64,000 nucleotides of DNA from assembly GCA_002373775.1 (NCBI GenBank), contig DFJW01000083.1:94790-158789 (forward strand). The letters run 5' to 3'. The stretch comes from Ruminococcus flavefaciens. GTDB taxonomy: Bacteria > Bacillota > Clostridia > Oscillospirales > Ruminococcaceae. The notes beneath the pieces were generated by a model. The model searched no databases. It worked only from the letters and a program-made list of their open reading frames with translations, and had not been told where the DNA came from. Shown one piece after another: positions 51,904-59,130 of the stretch; the first letter of the stretch is position 1, and each line of letters starts with the position of its first letter. The position numbers and the translations under genes were made by a program.

Positions 51904-52800
51904 CTATTCATAATCATAATCTGCTGTGTAAGTCGCTGAGATAAGACTTACGTTTTCAAATGCTCTCATGCTGTCCTGTCTGCCTTCAAAATACTCTGAC
52001 TGTACTTTCTCGGGCGGCATGTATGTGTCTATCTGGTAACCAAGGGAATAAAGTGCGCGTGATACTTCGTTGTAATCAAAACCGCCGCGCATCACTTCGC
52101 CAAGTGAACTGGTTATCTGCTCAAGGCGTGATACCCTGCTGGGGAACTCTCCGGTCTTTATGGGATAGTCAAATACCAGAACGCTGCCAAGAGAGGAAAG
52201 CTCTGCCATCTGCCGCAGCGTCTCTGTGAATACTTCAAGCGTAAGATAATAGGATACGCCGAGTATGCTGAAAAATGTCTTTTTTTCCGGATCAAATCCG
52301 GCTTCAAGTAATTTCTCGCACATTCGCTCGGTCTCAAAATCTACTGGAACGTAATGCACATTCTTGCGCTTGTTCCATTCAAGTCTGTCTATCTTTTCAA
52401 GCTTGTATCGCTGGGTATCAGGATGATCTATCTCAAAGACCTCTATATCTTCGTTCTCGTTCCTGAATGCGAATGTGTCTGAACCTGCGCCGCATATAAC
52501 GTACTGTATCTTTCCGTTTGCTGATGCAAAGTCCTTCAGCCTGACTTCGTTGAAATGTACTCTCGACAGCGGTATCGGTGCGAAGTATTCGTTTATAACT
52601 TCTTCGGTATCTTCCTTCGAAAGATCCTGGGAACCGTCAAGTCCGCTGCTTATGAGTTCGTGTATGCTGTCATACTCTTCTTTGCCGAGCATGTCGTATG
52701 CAAGATAGTCGTCAAATATCTTTTCACGGGAACTGTTTGAATGCCATGCCCTGACAAATGCACATATCTTTGCGGTAACGCTTTCTCTTTCGTTTACCAT
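51904..52800 (-). CDS. Class I SAM-dependent methyltransferase (LCMT/PPM1-like)
   Basis: 298 aa. SAM loop YVICGAGSDTFAFR, acidic EIDHPDTQRYK, and FFSILGVSYYL place it in the leucine carboxyl methyltransferase-like family (TIGR00027 type). The acceptor is unknown. Its counterpart in Clostridium transsulfuration operons is a methyltransferase thought to generate S-adenosylhomocysteine. I chose ATG 52800 with GGAGG; the longer frame would run through the terminator hairpin upstream. First structural gene after a cysteine-type attenuator. Confidence 0.9.
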   Translation of the reverse strand: MVNERESVTAKICAFVRAWHSNSSREKIFDDYLAYDMLGKEEYDSIHELISSGLDGSQDLSKEDTEEVINEYFAPIPLSRVHFNEVRLKDFASANGKIQYVICGAGSDTFAFRNENEDIEVFEIDHPDTQRYKLEKIDRLEWNKRKNVHYVPVDFETERMCEKLLEAGFDPEKKTFFSILGVSYYLTLEVFTETLRQMAELSSLGSVLVFDYPIKTGEFPSRVSRLEQITSSLGEVMRGGFDYNEVSRALYSLGYQIDTYMPPEKVQSEYFEGRQDSMRAFENVSLISATYTADYDYE

Positions 52801-52814
52801 ATTGACCTCCAGAT

Positions 52815-52855
52815 AATAAAAAATGCGCAGAACGCTTACACCGCATTCCACGCAT
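52815..52855 (-). terminator. Attenuator terminator of the cysteine operon
   Basis: Minus-strand arms ATGCGTGGAA (52855-52846) and TTCTGCGCAT (52832-52823) pair over 10 bp with two G-U pairs and a 13-nt loop, followed at once by a TTTTT ATTATT run. It lies between the leader-peptide stop (12 nt before the 5' arm) and the methyltransferase ribosome site. Confidence 0.75.
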
Positions 52856-52866
52856 AACAATCATAC

Positions 52867-52968
52867 TCACAGATATTGATGACCGCAACAACATCGCTGA
52901 GCATAAATACGCAAAATGCGTGGATATAACATATTACACATACAACAACACATCATATTGTATCTCAT
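52867..52968 (-). CDS. Cys/Met-rich leader peptide of the cysteine operon
   Basis: 33 aa, AAGGAG 8 nt before ATG 52968, stop TGA at 52867-52869. Seven Cys (positions 7, 8, 9, 11, 26, 27, 28) and five Met (1, 5, 6, 10, 13); the first cluster reads CCCMC. Codons 15-18 contain TCCACGCAT (52924-52916), perfectly complementary to the 5' arm of the downstream terminator (52855-52847). This is the layout of a ribosome-stalling attenuator: starvation stalls the ribosome at Cys7-11, frees the segment, and prevents termination. Composition, initiation site and complementarity are seen; the mechanism is inferred. Confidence 0.8.
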   Translation of the reverse strand: MRYNMMCCCMCNMLYPRILRIYAQRCCCGHQYL

Positions 52969-53019
52969 GTTCAGCACTCCTTATCGTTAATTCATCCTAT
53001 TCCTATCGGAACTGTATGT

Positions 53020-53048
53020 ATTATATCACCCATTATAATCTTTGTCAA
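53020..53048 (-). promoter_or_regulatory. Promoter of the cysteine operon (LysR-regulon promoter D)
   Basis: Minus strand TTGACA, 17 bp, TATAAT, a perfect consensus, about 50 bp before the leader-peptide ATG. Confidence 0.85.
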
Positions 53049-53073
53049 TAGGTTCTGCATATATTCGGCAATA

Positions 53074-53091
53074 GTTATAGAATTCTCCTAT
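53074..53091. promoter_or_regulatory. LysR-type operator D
   Basis: Plus strand GTTATAG-AATTCT-CCTAT, the same dyad as operators A-C with slightly different centre. It lies 23 bp from the -35 block, 6 bp farther than in the other three. Confidence 0.6.
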
Positions 53092-53130
53092 TATCAACAG
53101 CAGGATTGTATCATCTGCTGCTATGACATG

Positions 53131-53160
53131 AAAAGAGCCAAAGAACTTAGGTCCTTTGGC
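53131..53160 (-). terminator. Terminator of the ABC importer operon
   Basis: Minus-strand GCCAAAGGAC / GTTCTTTGGC with a 4-nt loop (CTAA), followed by TCTTTTC. Confidence 0.8.
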
Positions 53161-53166
53161 CGGAGA

Positions 53167-54087
53167 TCATCTCTTCCATCTGAGAAGACGATTCTGTAAT
53201 TTGTTGAATAAAAATGTTACGCCGATAACTACAAAGCCGATCACGAGAAGTCCTGTGATAGTTCTTGTATAATCGCCGAAATCAGAGTAGTTCTTTACAT
53301 AATATCCCATTCCGTCCTTTGCTGCGATCATTTCAGCTGACGTAAGAAGAATAAATGATACACTGAGTCCCTGATTGCATCCGAGAAAGATCTGCTGTAG
53401 TGATGCAGGCAGAATTACTCTGAACATCATCTCTATCTTTCCTACGTTCAATACTTTCGCGGAATCTATCATCTTCTTGTCTACTCCGAGCACTCCGCTC
53501 ATGGTACCGGCAAATACCGGCCAGAATGTGGCAAGGAATATAACAAATACCGATACGGACTTCAGTGTAGGAAGAAGTGCGATACCGTATGGGATGTAAA
53601 CTATGGGCGGTATCGAACTGAAAAACTTGGTTATGTACGTTGCTGCTCCTCCTGCTCTTGCACTGCATCCGATGATGAGTCCGAGAGGTATGGCTATGGC
53701 TGTTGCAAGTACAAATCCCTTTATCGTAATGCCAAGTGAGCTTTTGATATTTACCCATATCTTATCCCGGTCTTCTACAAACTGATGTACCACTCTTCCT
53801 GGTGCAGGGAACAAAAGGTCATTGAGATAGTTGTACTTCGCTGTTGCCAGTGACCAGACTCCAAGAAGTATAAATATGAAGCCTGCTATATCAAGCAGAA
53901 GTGCCAATGAGTTTTCTTTCTTTATTAATGATGAGGCTATCAGCACTATCGCTTCTGCTCCCACTGCAAAGCCTATCAGCGAGGATGTATAGACCGGTTT
54001 GGTGGATCTGTCAGGCAAAAGCTGTATCAGTAAAAGTATGATGAACAGCAGATGTGTGATACGGAGATATCTCTTTCTGATAGTCAT
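53167..54087 (-). CDS. ABC importer permease (SsuC/TauC-like)
   Basis: 306 aa. Extra N-terminal helices, then the six-helix domain with coupling motif (SAKVLNVGKIEMMFRVILPASLQQI) typical of the sulfonate/nitrate/taurine group. Overlaps the ATPase gene as ATGA. Works with the ATPase and lipoprotein encoded upstream. Confidence 0.92.
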   Translation of the reverse strand: MTIRKRYLRITHLLFIILLLIQLLPDRSTKPVYTSSLIGFAVGAEAIVLIASSLIKKENSLALLLDIAGFIFILLGVWSLATAKYNYLNDLLFPAPGRVVHQFVEDRDKIWVNIKSSLGITIKGFVLATAIAIPLGLIIGCSARAGGAATYITKFFSSIPPIVYIPYGIALLPTLKSVSVFVIFLATFWPVFAGTMSGVLGVDKKMIDSAKVLNVGKIEMMFRVILPASLQQIFLGCNQGLSVSFILLTSAEMIAAKDGMGYYVKNYSDFGDYTRTITGLLVIGFVVIGVTFLFNKLQNRLLRWKR

Positions 54088-54902
54088 AATATCACCTCGT
54101 CTCCGCCTATCCTCTCGGCTATGTCGTTGTAAAGCAGCGAGAGAAGCTTGTTGCGGAACTTTCCGTATTCCTCAGTCTTTACCAGCTCTTCACGTCTTCG
54201 CGGACGGTCAAAGGGGACATTCACGATCTCATTTACTGTTCCGGGATGTGCTGTGAGAACTACTATCCTGTCTGAAAGCAGTATGGCTTCATCTATATCG
54301 TGAGTTACGAATACTACTGTTTTGCGCTCCTCTGTACCGTCGCCTTCCCAGAGTTTCAGAAGAAGATCCTGAAGAATTACTCTGTTCTTTGCATCTATTG
54401 CACTGAACGGCTCATCCATGAGCAGTATCTCGGTATCCATTGCAAGCGCACGAGCTATCGCTGCTCTCTGCTGCATGCCTCCGGAAAGCTGTGAGGGATA
54501 CTTGTTGCCAAAGCCGGTCAGTCCCACTTTGTTCAGAAAGTCCTCCGCTATCTTCGCACGTTCACTGCGCTTTACATCGTGACGTGCCTGCTTTATGCCG
54601 AATTCGATATTCTTCTTTGTCGTCATCCACGGAAAGAGGGAGTAGTGCTGAAACACTACCCCACGCTCTGTGCCTGTGCCGTGCAGTTCTTTACCGTCTA
54701 TCTGCACTGTGCCGCCGGCAGGGGCATAAAGCCCCTCCAGCACGCTGAGCAGTGTGGATTTTCCACATCCGCTGGCGCCTATGACACTTACGAACTCGCC
54801 TTCTCCTACTCCGAATGATACATTGCGGAGTGCGTTGAAACTGCGCTTATTCTCTATGTAGTTTACGGTAAGATCCTTTATCTCAATTTTACTCGTATTC
54901 AT
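54084..54902 (-). CDS. ABC importer ATPase (SsuB/TauB-like)
   Basis: 272 aa. Walker A GASGCGKST, signature LSGGMQQR, Walker B ILLMDEPFSAID, H-loop VTHDIDEA. The order and motifs match the sulfonate/nitrate/taurine family. ATG 54902 lies inside the end of the binding-protein gene with AAAGGAG 8 nt upstream. Co-regulation with cysteine genes favours an organosulfur substrate. Confidence 0.93.
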   Translation of the reverse strand: MNTSKIEIKDLTVNYIENKRSFNALRNVSFGVGEGEFVSVIGASGCGKSTLLSVLEGLYAPAGGTVQIDGKELHGTGTERGVVFQHYSLFPWMTTKKNIEFGIKQARHDVKRSERAKIAEDFLNKVGLTGFGNKYPSQLSGGMQQRAAIARALAMDTEILLMDEPFSAIDAKNRVILQDLLLKLWEGDGTEERKTVVFVTHDIDEAILLSDRIVVLTAHPGTVNEIVNVPFDRPRRREELVKTEEYGKFRNKLLSLLYNDIAERIGGDEVIL

Positions 54903-56034
54903 CAAAATGCTCCTTTAATGCTTTATAGATGTCATCCGAATTCTCAGCAAGTATACTGTCAAGAGCTGATCTGTAGATATCTGTGTTATAGTAAGGCTCG
55001 ATATCATAGTCTTCTGTGTATCCAAGTTCTACTATAGTATCTTTGAGAGCAAGTGTTCCTTGCTTGTCAGGATCAGGACTCGATACACTGAATCCGCCGT
55101 ATACCTCAGTATCTATGAAATCTTCTTCAATGTCGATGTACTTCTTTACATCTGATACTGTGCCTTCGTGATCGGTCTGTGTGAAGTGGTAGGCTTTTAT
55201 AAAAGCCCTTTCAAGTGCGGTGTATGTATTGGGCGCATCCTTGAGTGAGGATGTCTTTGCAACCTGTCGGCAGCAAGGCTGGTTTGCAAGTGCTTCTTCA
55301 TGTGCGCAGTAGTATACCACTCTGTAACCCTGCGACTTTGCAAGAGATGTATACGGAGAATATGCTGACGCTGCATCTATAGTCTTGTTCATGAGGGCTG
55401 CATATGCGTCCTTCTGGCTGTCAAAGTAGACAATGTTGACTTCGTCATCGCCCTCGCCGATGCCTATGCCTGCATTCTTCAGCAGTATCTGGAGCTCTGC
55501 ATCCTGTACACTGTTCTTTACTGAAGCAACGTTCCTGCCCTTCAGTATCTCTACACCAAGTTCGTCTTCATCAGCGTATTCGGACTTGATCACATAGCCG
55601 TGTCCGTTTGTCATTGCTCCGCCGAACACCGATACATCGTGTCCCTGACTCTGGAAGGTCAGTGTGGGCACTGAGCCGATGAACGCTACGTCAAGTTTGT
55701 CGGATTCAAGTCCGTTTACAAGTTCTGCCGCGCTGGAGAACTGTGTCAGCGTTACGTCAAGTCCTTCCTCTTCAAAGAAGCCTTCCTCCTCTGCTACAAA
55801 TGCGAGAAGATGTGCGGTTGAATTCAGGTAGCCGATGTTTATGTCGGTCTTTTCAAGTGAAAGTCCGGATGAAGCTCCGTCTCCGCAGCAGTCCGCTACT
55901 GTTTCGCAGCACTCTGACTTCTCTGAGCAGCAGTCTGATGAGCCGGTCGATGATGAGCTGTTGTTTAATCCGTTGCATCCTGTCAGAAGTGCCAGCGCTG
56001 TCAGTATTGAAGTATATTTAAGCTTGTTATTCAT
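54889..56034 (-). CDS. ABC importer substrate-binding lipoprotein with cysteine-pair linker
   Basis: 381 aa. Lipoprotein signal ending ALLTGC20. The linker that follows carries three Cys pairs at 35-36, 42-43 and 49-50, exactly seven residues apart and mixed with acidic residues. Then an SsuA/TauA/NMT1-like domain (INIGYLNSTAHLLAFVAEEEGFFEEEGLDV, DVAFIGSVPTL). Likely binds a sulfonate or other organosulfur compound. The Cys linker is unusual and might bind metal or be redox active. ATG 56034 follows AAAGGTG; a Cys-rich leader peptide lies upstream. Confidence 0.9.
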   Translation of the reverse strand: MNNKLKYTSILTALALLTGCNGLNNSSSSTGSSDCCSEKSECCETVADCCGDGASSGLSLEKTDINIGYLNSTAHLLAFVAEEEGFFEEEGLDVTLTQFSSAAELVNGLESDKLDVAFIGSVPTLTFQSQGHDVSVFGGAMTNGHGYVIKSEYADEDELGVEILKGRNVASVKNSVQDAELQILLKNAGIGIGEGDDEVNIVYFDSQKDAYAALMNKTIDAASAYSPYTSLAKSQGYRVVYYCAHEEALANQPCCRQVAKTSSLKDAPNTYTALERAFIKAYHFTQTDHEGTVSDVKKYIDIEEDFIDTEVYGGFSVSSPDPDKQGTLALKDTIVELGYTEDYDIEPYYNTDIYRSALDSILAENSDDIYKALKEHFDEYE

Positions 56035-56070
56035 ATTTATCACCTTTCAAATCTTTATAATCAGTTTAGT

Positions 56071-56136
56071 TCATTCGTGTATCATACAGCAACATCGCAT
56101 TCGCTCTGAATCAATGATACTTCTGATATGTCTCAT
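56071..56136 (-). CDS. Cys-run leader peptide of the ABC importer operon
   Basis: 21 aa, GGGAG 8 nt before ATG 56136, stop TGA at 56071. Cys15-Cys16-Cys17-Met18 (TGT TGC TGT ATG). Inverted repeat GTATCAT (56120-56114) / ATGATAC (56085-56079) brackets the Cys codons, so ribosome position would decide whether it forms. No terminator follows, so control of translation of the binding protein, whose ribosome site begins about 25 nt on, is more likely than termination. Same CCCM run as the other leader. Confidence 0.7.
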   Translation of the reverse strand: MRHIRSIIDSERMRCCCMIHE

Positions 56137-56166
56137 ATCTATCACTCCCTGTTTTTCTATGTATTA

Positions 56167-56196
56167 ATCATACCATACCTATAGGAATATGTCCAA
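56167..56196 (-). promoter_or_regulatory. Promoter of the ABC importer operon (LysR-regulon promoter C)
   Basis: Minus strand TTGGACA and TATGAT, spacer 18 from TTGGAC, same as promoters A and B; about 30 bp before the leader-peptide ATG. Confidence 0.75.
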
Positions 56197-56216
56197 TACC
56201 AAAGACTTATCATCAC

Positions 56217-56235
56217 ATATAGTTTGAAACTATAT
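56217..56235. promoter_or_regulatory. LysR-type operator C
   Basis: Perfect palindrome ATATAGTTT-G-AAACTATAT. It lies at the same 17-bp distance from TATTGGACA as operators A and B, sharing the ATAG-N7-CTAT frame. Confidence 0.7.
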
Positions 56236-56259
56236 TCGTGTTCTCAACAGATACGCAAA

Positions 56260-56290
56260 AAGGCTGCACAGATATTATCTGTGCAGCCTT
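56260..56290 (-). terminator. Terminator of greA-lysS
   Basis: AAGGCTGCACAGATA / TATCTGTGCAGCCTT, one-base loop region, followed on the minus strand by TTTGCG after the stem. Confidence 0.85.
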
Positions 56291-56312
56291 AGCTACATAA
56301 TTATAAGCTGAT

Positions 56313-57887
56313 TCAGTCGATGCTCTTCAGTGTGGGGAAGAGAAGGACATCTCTTATGGATACGCTGTTTGTGAGCAGCATTACAAGACGGTCGATGCCG
56401 TAGCCGATTCCTCCTGTAGGCGGCATACCGATCTCCAGTGCGCGGAGGAAGTCTTCGTCTGTGCGGTTTGCTTCTTCATCGCCCTGACTGAGTGCCTCTT
56501 CCTGAGCCTTGAAACGCTCCCTCTGGTCGATAGGATCGTTAAGCTCTGAATACGCATTGCACATCTCACGGCCTGTGATGAACAGCTCGAAACGCTCAAC
56601 ATATTCAGGTGCATCCGGCTTCTTCTTTGTGAGAGGTGATATCTCTATGGGGTGATCCATGATGAAGGTGGGCTGTATAAGATGCTCTTCAACAAATGCC
56701 TCGAAGAAGAGGTTGAGTATGTCGCCGCGCTTGTGACGGTCTTCATATTCAACGTGATGCTCCTTGGCTGCTACGCGTGCTTCTTCAAGTGTGGTGATAG
56801 TGCTGAAGTCAACTCCGGAGTACTTCTTTACTGCGTCTATCATTGTAAGTCTTTCAAACGGCTTGCCAAGATCTATCATGTGCTCGCCGTAAGGAACGCA
56901 GGTCGTACCGCATACTTCCTGAGCTACATGTCTGAACATGTTCTCTGTGAGATCCATCATTCCGTAGTAATCTGTATATGCCTGATAAAGCTCCATTAAT
57001 GTGAATTCAGGGTTGTGTCTTGTATCTACGCCTTCGTTTCTGAATACACGTCCGATCTCATATACGCGCTCAAGTCCGCCTACGATAAGTCTCTTCAGAT
57101 AGAGTTCAAGACTGATACGGAGCTTTACTTCTTCATCAAGTGCGTTGTAATGTGTCTCGAAAGGTCTTGCTGCTGCTCCTCCTGCATTGGATACGAGCAT
57201 AGGTGTCTCGACTTCCATGAAGCCCTGTCCGTCAAGATAACGTCTGATAGAAGATATTATCTTTGAACGCTTTACAAATGTATCCTTTACGTCAGGATTC
57301 ATAACAAGATCAAGGTAACGCTGACGGTATCTTGTGTCTGTATCCTTCAGTCCATGCCACTTCTCGGGAAGCGGAAGAAGTGACTTTGAAAGCAGTTCGA
57401 TCTTCTGGGCATGGATGGATATCTCGCCCTTCTTGGTCCTGAATACATATCCTTCTACACCGATTATATCACCGATATCCCACTTCTTCTTGAATTCCTT
57501 GAAGAGGTATGCTCCGATGTCGTTTGAACGGATATATACCTGTATACGGTCAGAACTGTCGCGGACATCTATGAAGTTTGCCTTTCCCATGTCTCGCCAG
57601 CTCATTATTCTTCCGGCGATCCTTACTATCTTCTCATTGAGTTTTTCAAGACCTGCTGCAAGCTTCTCTTCATCGTCGCCTGCCTCTTCCTTTACAAGTG
57701 CTTCTGCTGCTTCGTACTCTGCCTTGTAGTCTGCTGCATGACCGGTCACGTCATACTTAGTCACCTGATAAGGATCCTTACCGCTCTCACGGAGTGCTGC
57801 AAGCTTATCAAGACGATCCTTCTTCAGTATATTTATGTCCTGCTCCTTCTCTTCGGATACAGGTGCATTATTCTGGTTTTCGCTCAT
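56313..57887 (-). CDS. lysS: Lysyl-tRNA synthetase, class II
   Basis: 524 aa. N-terminal anticodon-binding OB fold (VRIAGRIMSWRDMGKANFIDVRD) and class II core with motif 2 (RVFRNEGVDTRHNPEFTLMELYQAY) and motif 3 (GIGYGIDRLVMLL). Charges tRNA-Lys. Follows greA by 21 bp, the common greA-lysS pair of Clostridia. GGAAATAGG before the ATG; strong terminator after it. Confidence 0.98.
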   Translation of the reverse strand: MSENQNNAPVSEEKEQDINILKKDRLDKLAALRESGKDPYQVTKYDVTGHAADYKAEYEAAEALVKEEAGDDEEKLAAGLEKLNEKIVRIAGRIMSWRDMGKANFIDVRDSSDRIQVYIRSNDIGAYLFKEFKKKWDIGDIIGVEGYVFRTKKGEISIHAQKIELLSKSLLPLPEKWHGLKDTDTRYRQRYLDLVMNPDVKDTFVKRSKIISSIRRYLDGQGFMEVETPMLVSNAGGAAARPFETHYNALDEEVKLRISLELYLKRLIVGGLERVYEIGRVFRNEGVDTRHNPEFTLMELYQAYTDYYGMMDLTENMFRHVAQEVCGTTCVPYGEHMIDLGKPFERLTMIDAVKKYSGVDFSTITTLEEARVAAKEHHVEYEDRHKRGDILNLFFEAFVEEHLIQPTFIMDHPIEISPLTKKKPDAPEYVERFELFITGREMCNAYSELNDPIDQRERFKAQEEALSQGDEEANRTDEDFLRALEIGMPPTGGIGYGIDRLVMLLTNSVSIRDVLLFPTLKSID

Positions 57888-57908
57888 TATCCTATTTCCT
57901 TTCGGGTA

Positions 57909-58379
57909 TTACTTGGAGATCTCAACTATCTCAAAGCGAAGCTCGCCTGCCGGTGCTTCTACTATGATTATATCTCCCACTTTCTTCTTCATAGCTGCCT
58001 TTCCTATGGGGGATTCATCTGAGATCTTTCCTTCTCTTACATTGGCGTGATTCGTGGAAACGATAGTAAATGTCTCCACTTTGCCTGTATCTACGCGCTT
58101 TATGGTGATAACAGAACTCATGCCCACTTCATCTACCGAGATGTCTGAATCCTCTACTATCTCAGCATTATCTATAGTCTGCTGGAGTTCTGCAATGTGC
58201 GCTTCAAGGATAGCCTGCTCATTTTTTGCTTCATCATATTCAGCATTTTCAGAAAGGTCTCCGTATGAACGTGCTACTTTCAGTCGCTCAGCAACCTCTT
58301 TACGCTGGTTTATGATAAGGTCGTTGAGCTCTGCAACAAGCTTATCATAGCTTTCTCTTGACATTTTTTTTACTGGCAT
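57909..58379 (-). CDS. greA: Transcription elongation factor GreA
   Basis: 156 aa: N-terminal coiled coil (ESYDKLVAELNDLI...YGDLSENAEYDEAKNEQ, with the acidic tip that enters the RNA polymerase channel) and a C-terminal FKBP-like domain (ISDESPIGKAAMKKKVGD). Rescues backtracked polymerase by stimulating transcript cleavage. ATG 58379 (MPVKKMSRES) is 9 nt from GGAG; ATG 58385 is only 3 nt away. Confidence 0.97.
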   Translation of the reverse strand: MPVKKMSRESYDKLVAELNDLIINQRKEVAERLKVARSYGDLSENAEYDEAKNEQAILEAHIAELQQTIDNAEIVEDSDISVDEVGMSSVITIKRVDTGKVETFTIVSTNHANVREGKISDESPIGKAAMKKKVGDIIIVEAPAGELRFEIVEISK

Positions 58380-58425
58380 TTCCATACACTCCTTAAAGAT
58401 TATTTGAGTATCACAATTACTTTAT

Positions 58426-58454
58426 ATTATACTACATTATGTGAGAATTGTCAA
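58426..58454 (-). promoter_or_regulatory. Promoter of greA-lysS
   Basis: Minus strand TTGACA, 17 bp, TATAAT, perfect consensus, about 47 bp before the ATG. Confidence 0.85.
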
Positions 58455-58510
58455 GGACTATTATTCCGGCCTTTATGTACTTATTTCACTGATTTTATTT
58501 TTTACTTCTA

Positions 58511-58539
58511 TTGACTTTTCTTTTCGGATTTGATATAAT
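58511..58539 (+). promoter_or_regulatory. Promoter of tRNA-Leu
   Basis: TTGACT, 17 bp, TATAAT, 19 bp before the mature tRNA 5' end. Confidence 0.85.
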
Positions 58540-58558
58540 TATACATGCTGTATGTTTC

Positions 58559-58645
58559 GCCGGTGTGATGGAATTGGCAGACGTGACGGACTCAAAATCC
58601 GTTGGTGGCAACACCGTGCGGGTTCGACCCCCGCCACCGGCACCA
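58559..58645 (+). tRNA. tRNA-Leu (anticodon CAA)
   Basis: Acceptor GCCGGTG pairs with CACCGGC; the anticodon loop CTCAAAA gives CAA, reading UUG. A long variable arm (TGGTGGCAACACC) marks a class II leucine tRNA. T-arm GGGTTCGACCCC, and 3' CCA is encoded (58643-58645). Confidence 0.96.
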
Positions 58646-58655
58646 TGACAATCGC

Positions 58656-58690
58656 AGGTTCTTGTTTCAGGAGCCTACGGTTTTCTTTTT
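58656..58690 (+). terminator. Probable terminator of tRNA-Leu
   Basis: AGGTTCT / GGAGCCT hairpin with G-U pairs, followed by ACGG then a TTTTCTTTTT run. Confidence 0.6.
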
Positions 58691-58750
58691 GTCCTCGTTC
58701 TCATCGTCATCATCACCGAGAGCGTTGGAAATAACCTCAGCAGATGAGTT

Positions 58751-58769
58751 CCTCGACTTGTAATCGAGG
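58751..58769 (+). other. tRNA-Thr-like anticodon-arm remnant
   Basis: CCTCGA-CTTGTAA-TCGAGG forms a 7-nt loop with anticodon TGT in the right place, preceded by CTCAGCAGATGAG, which resembles a shortened D arm. No T arm or acceptor can be found, so it is not a functional tRNA. Possibly a decayed tRNA or a chance hairpin. Confidence 0.3.
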
Positions 58770-58845
58770 TGACTATAAAAATTGGCGGTAAAATTAAAAG
58801 TGGAAGGTCAGAAGTGTTATCACTGCGAGGATATACGCTGGTTCA

Positions 58846-58986
58846 ATGCAGATAAGCTATATTTTCCAGTACAGCATAGAATCATATGTCTACGACAGAC
58901 TGCAAAATTCAAACAGTGAGACCTTCAAGCACTTAATCACCGAAATGATGAAGCTCTATATCTCTGCTGAGACACATTTCTCGTAA
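58846..58986 (+). CDS. Short ORF of uncertain status
   Basis: 46 codons, ending TAA at 58986, with a plausible protein-like composition (starts MQISYIFQYSIESYVY, ends MMKLYISAETHFS) and an open frame extending upstream to 58798. No good ribosome site at the ATG. It lies in the otherwise gene-free 58.7-59.0 kb stretch after the tRNA and could be the remnant of a lost gene. I do not recognise a family. Confidence 0.3.
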   Translation: MQISYIFQYSIESYVYDRLQNSNSETFKHLITEMMKLYISAETHFS

Positions 58987-59002
58987 AAAGAATCTATCAT
59001 CT

Positions 59003-59044
59003 AAAAAACTGAGCCGATAGAATAACTATCGGCTCAGTTTTTTT
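59003..59044. terminator. Strong bidirectional terminator
   Basis: CTGAGCCGATAG / CTATCGGCTCAG, 12-bp perfect stem with a 5-nt loop, A-run before and T-run after. It ends the EAL gene on the minus strand and any plus-strand transcript from the tRNA side. Confidence 0.88.
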
Positions 59045-59130
59045 ACCTGCTGATAATTCGCAGTTTTGAATTCATCCCCAGTTATAATTGTCAGATAATG
59101 ACTATTCTGCTATAAGTAACAGCTGACAGC

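Noticed and set aside
52801..52860. In-frame extension of the methyltransferase upstream of 52800
   Set aside because: It would run through the terminator hairpin; the ATG at 52800 has GGAGG at proper spacing.
52867..53048. T-box or S-box riboswitch in the cysteine operon leader
   Set aside because: The leader is occupied by a well-initiated Cys-rich ORF, and I could not find a T-box sequence (AGGGTGG-like) or S-box core.
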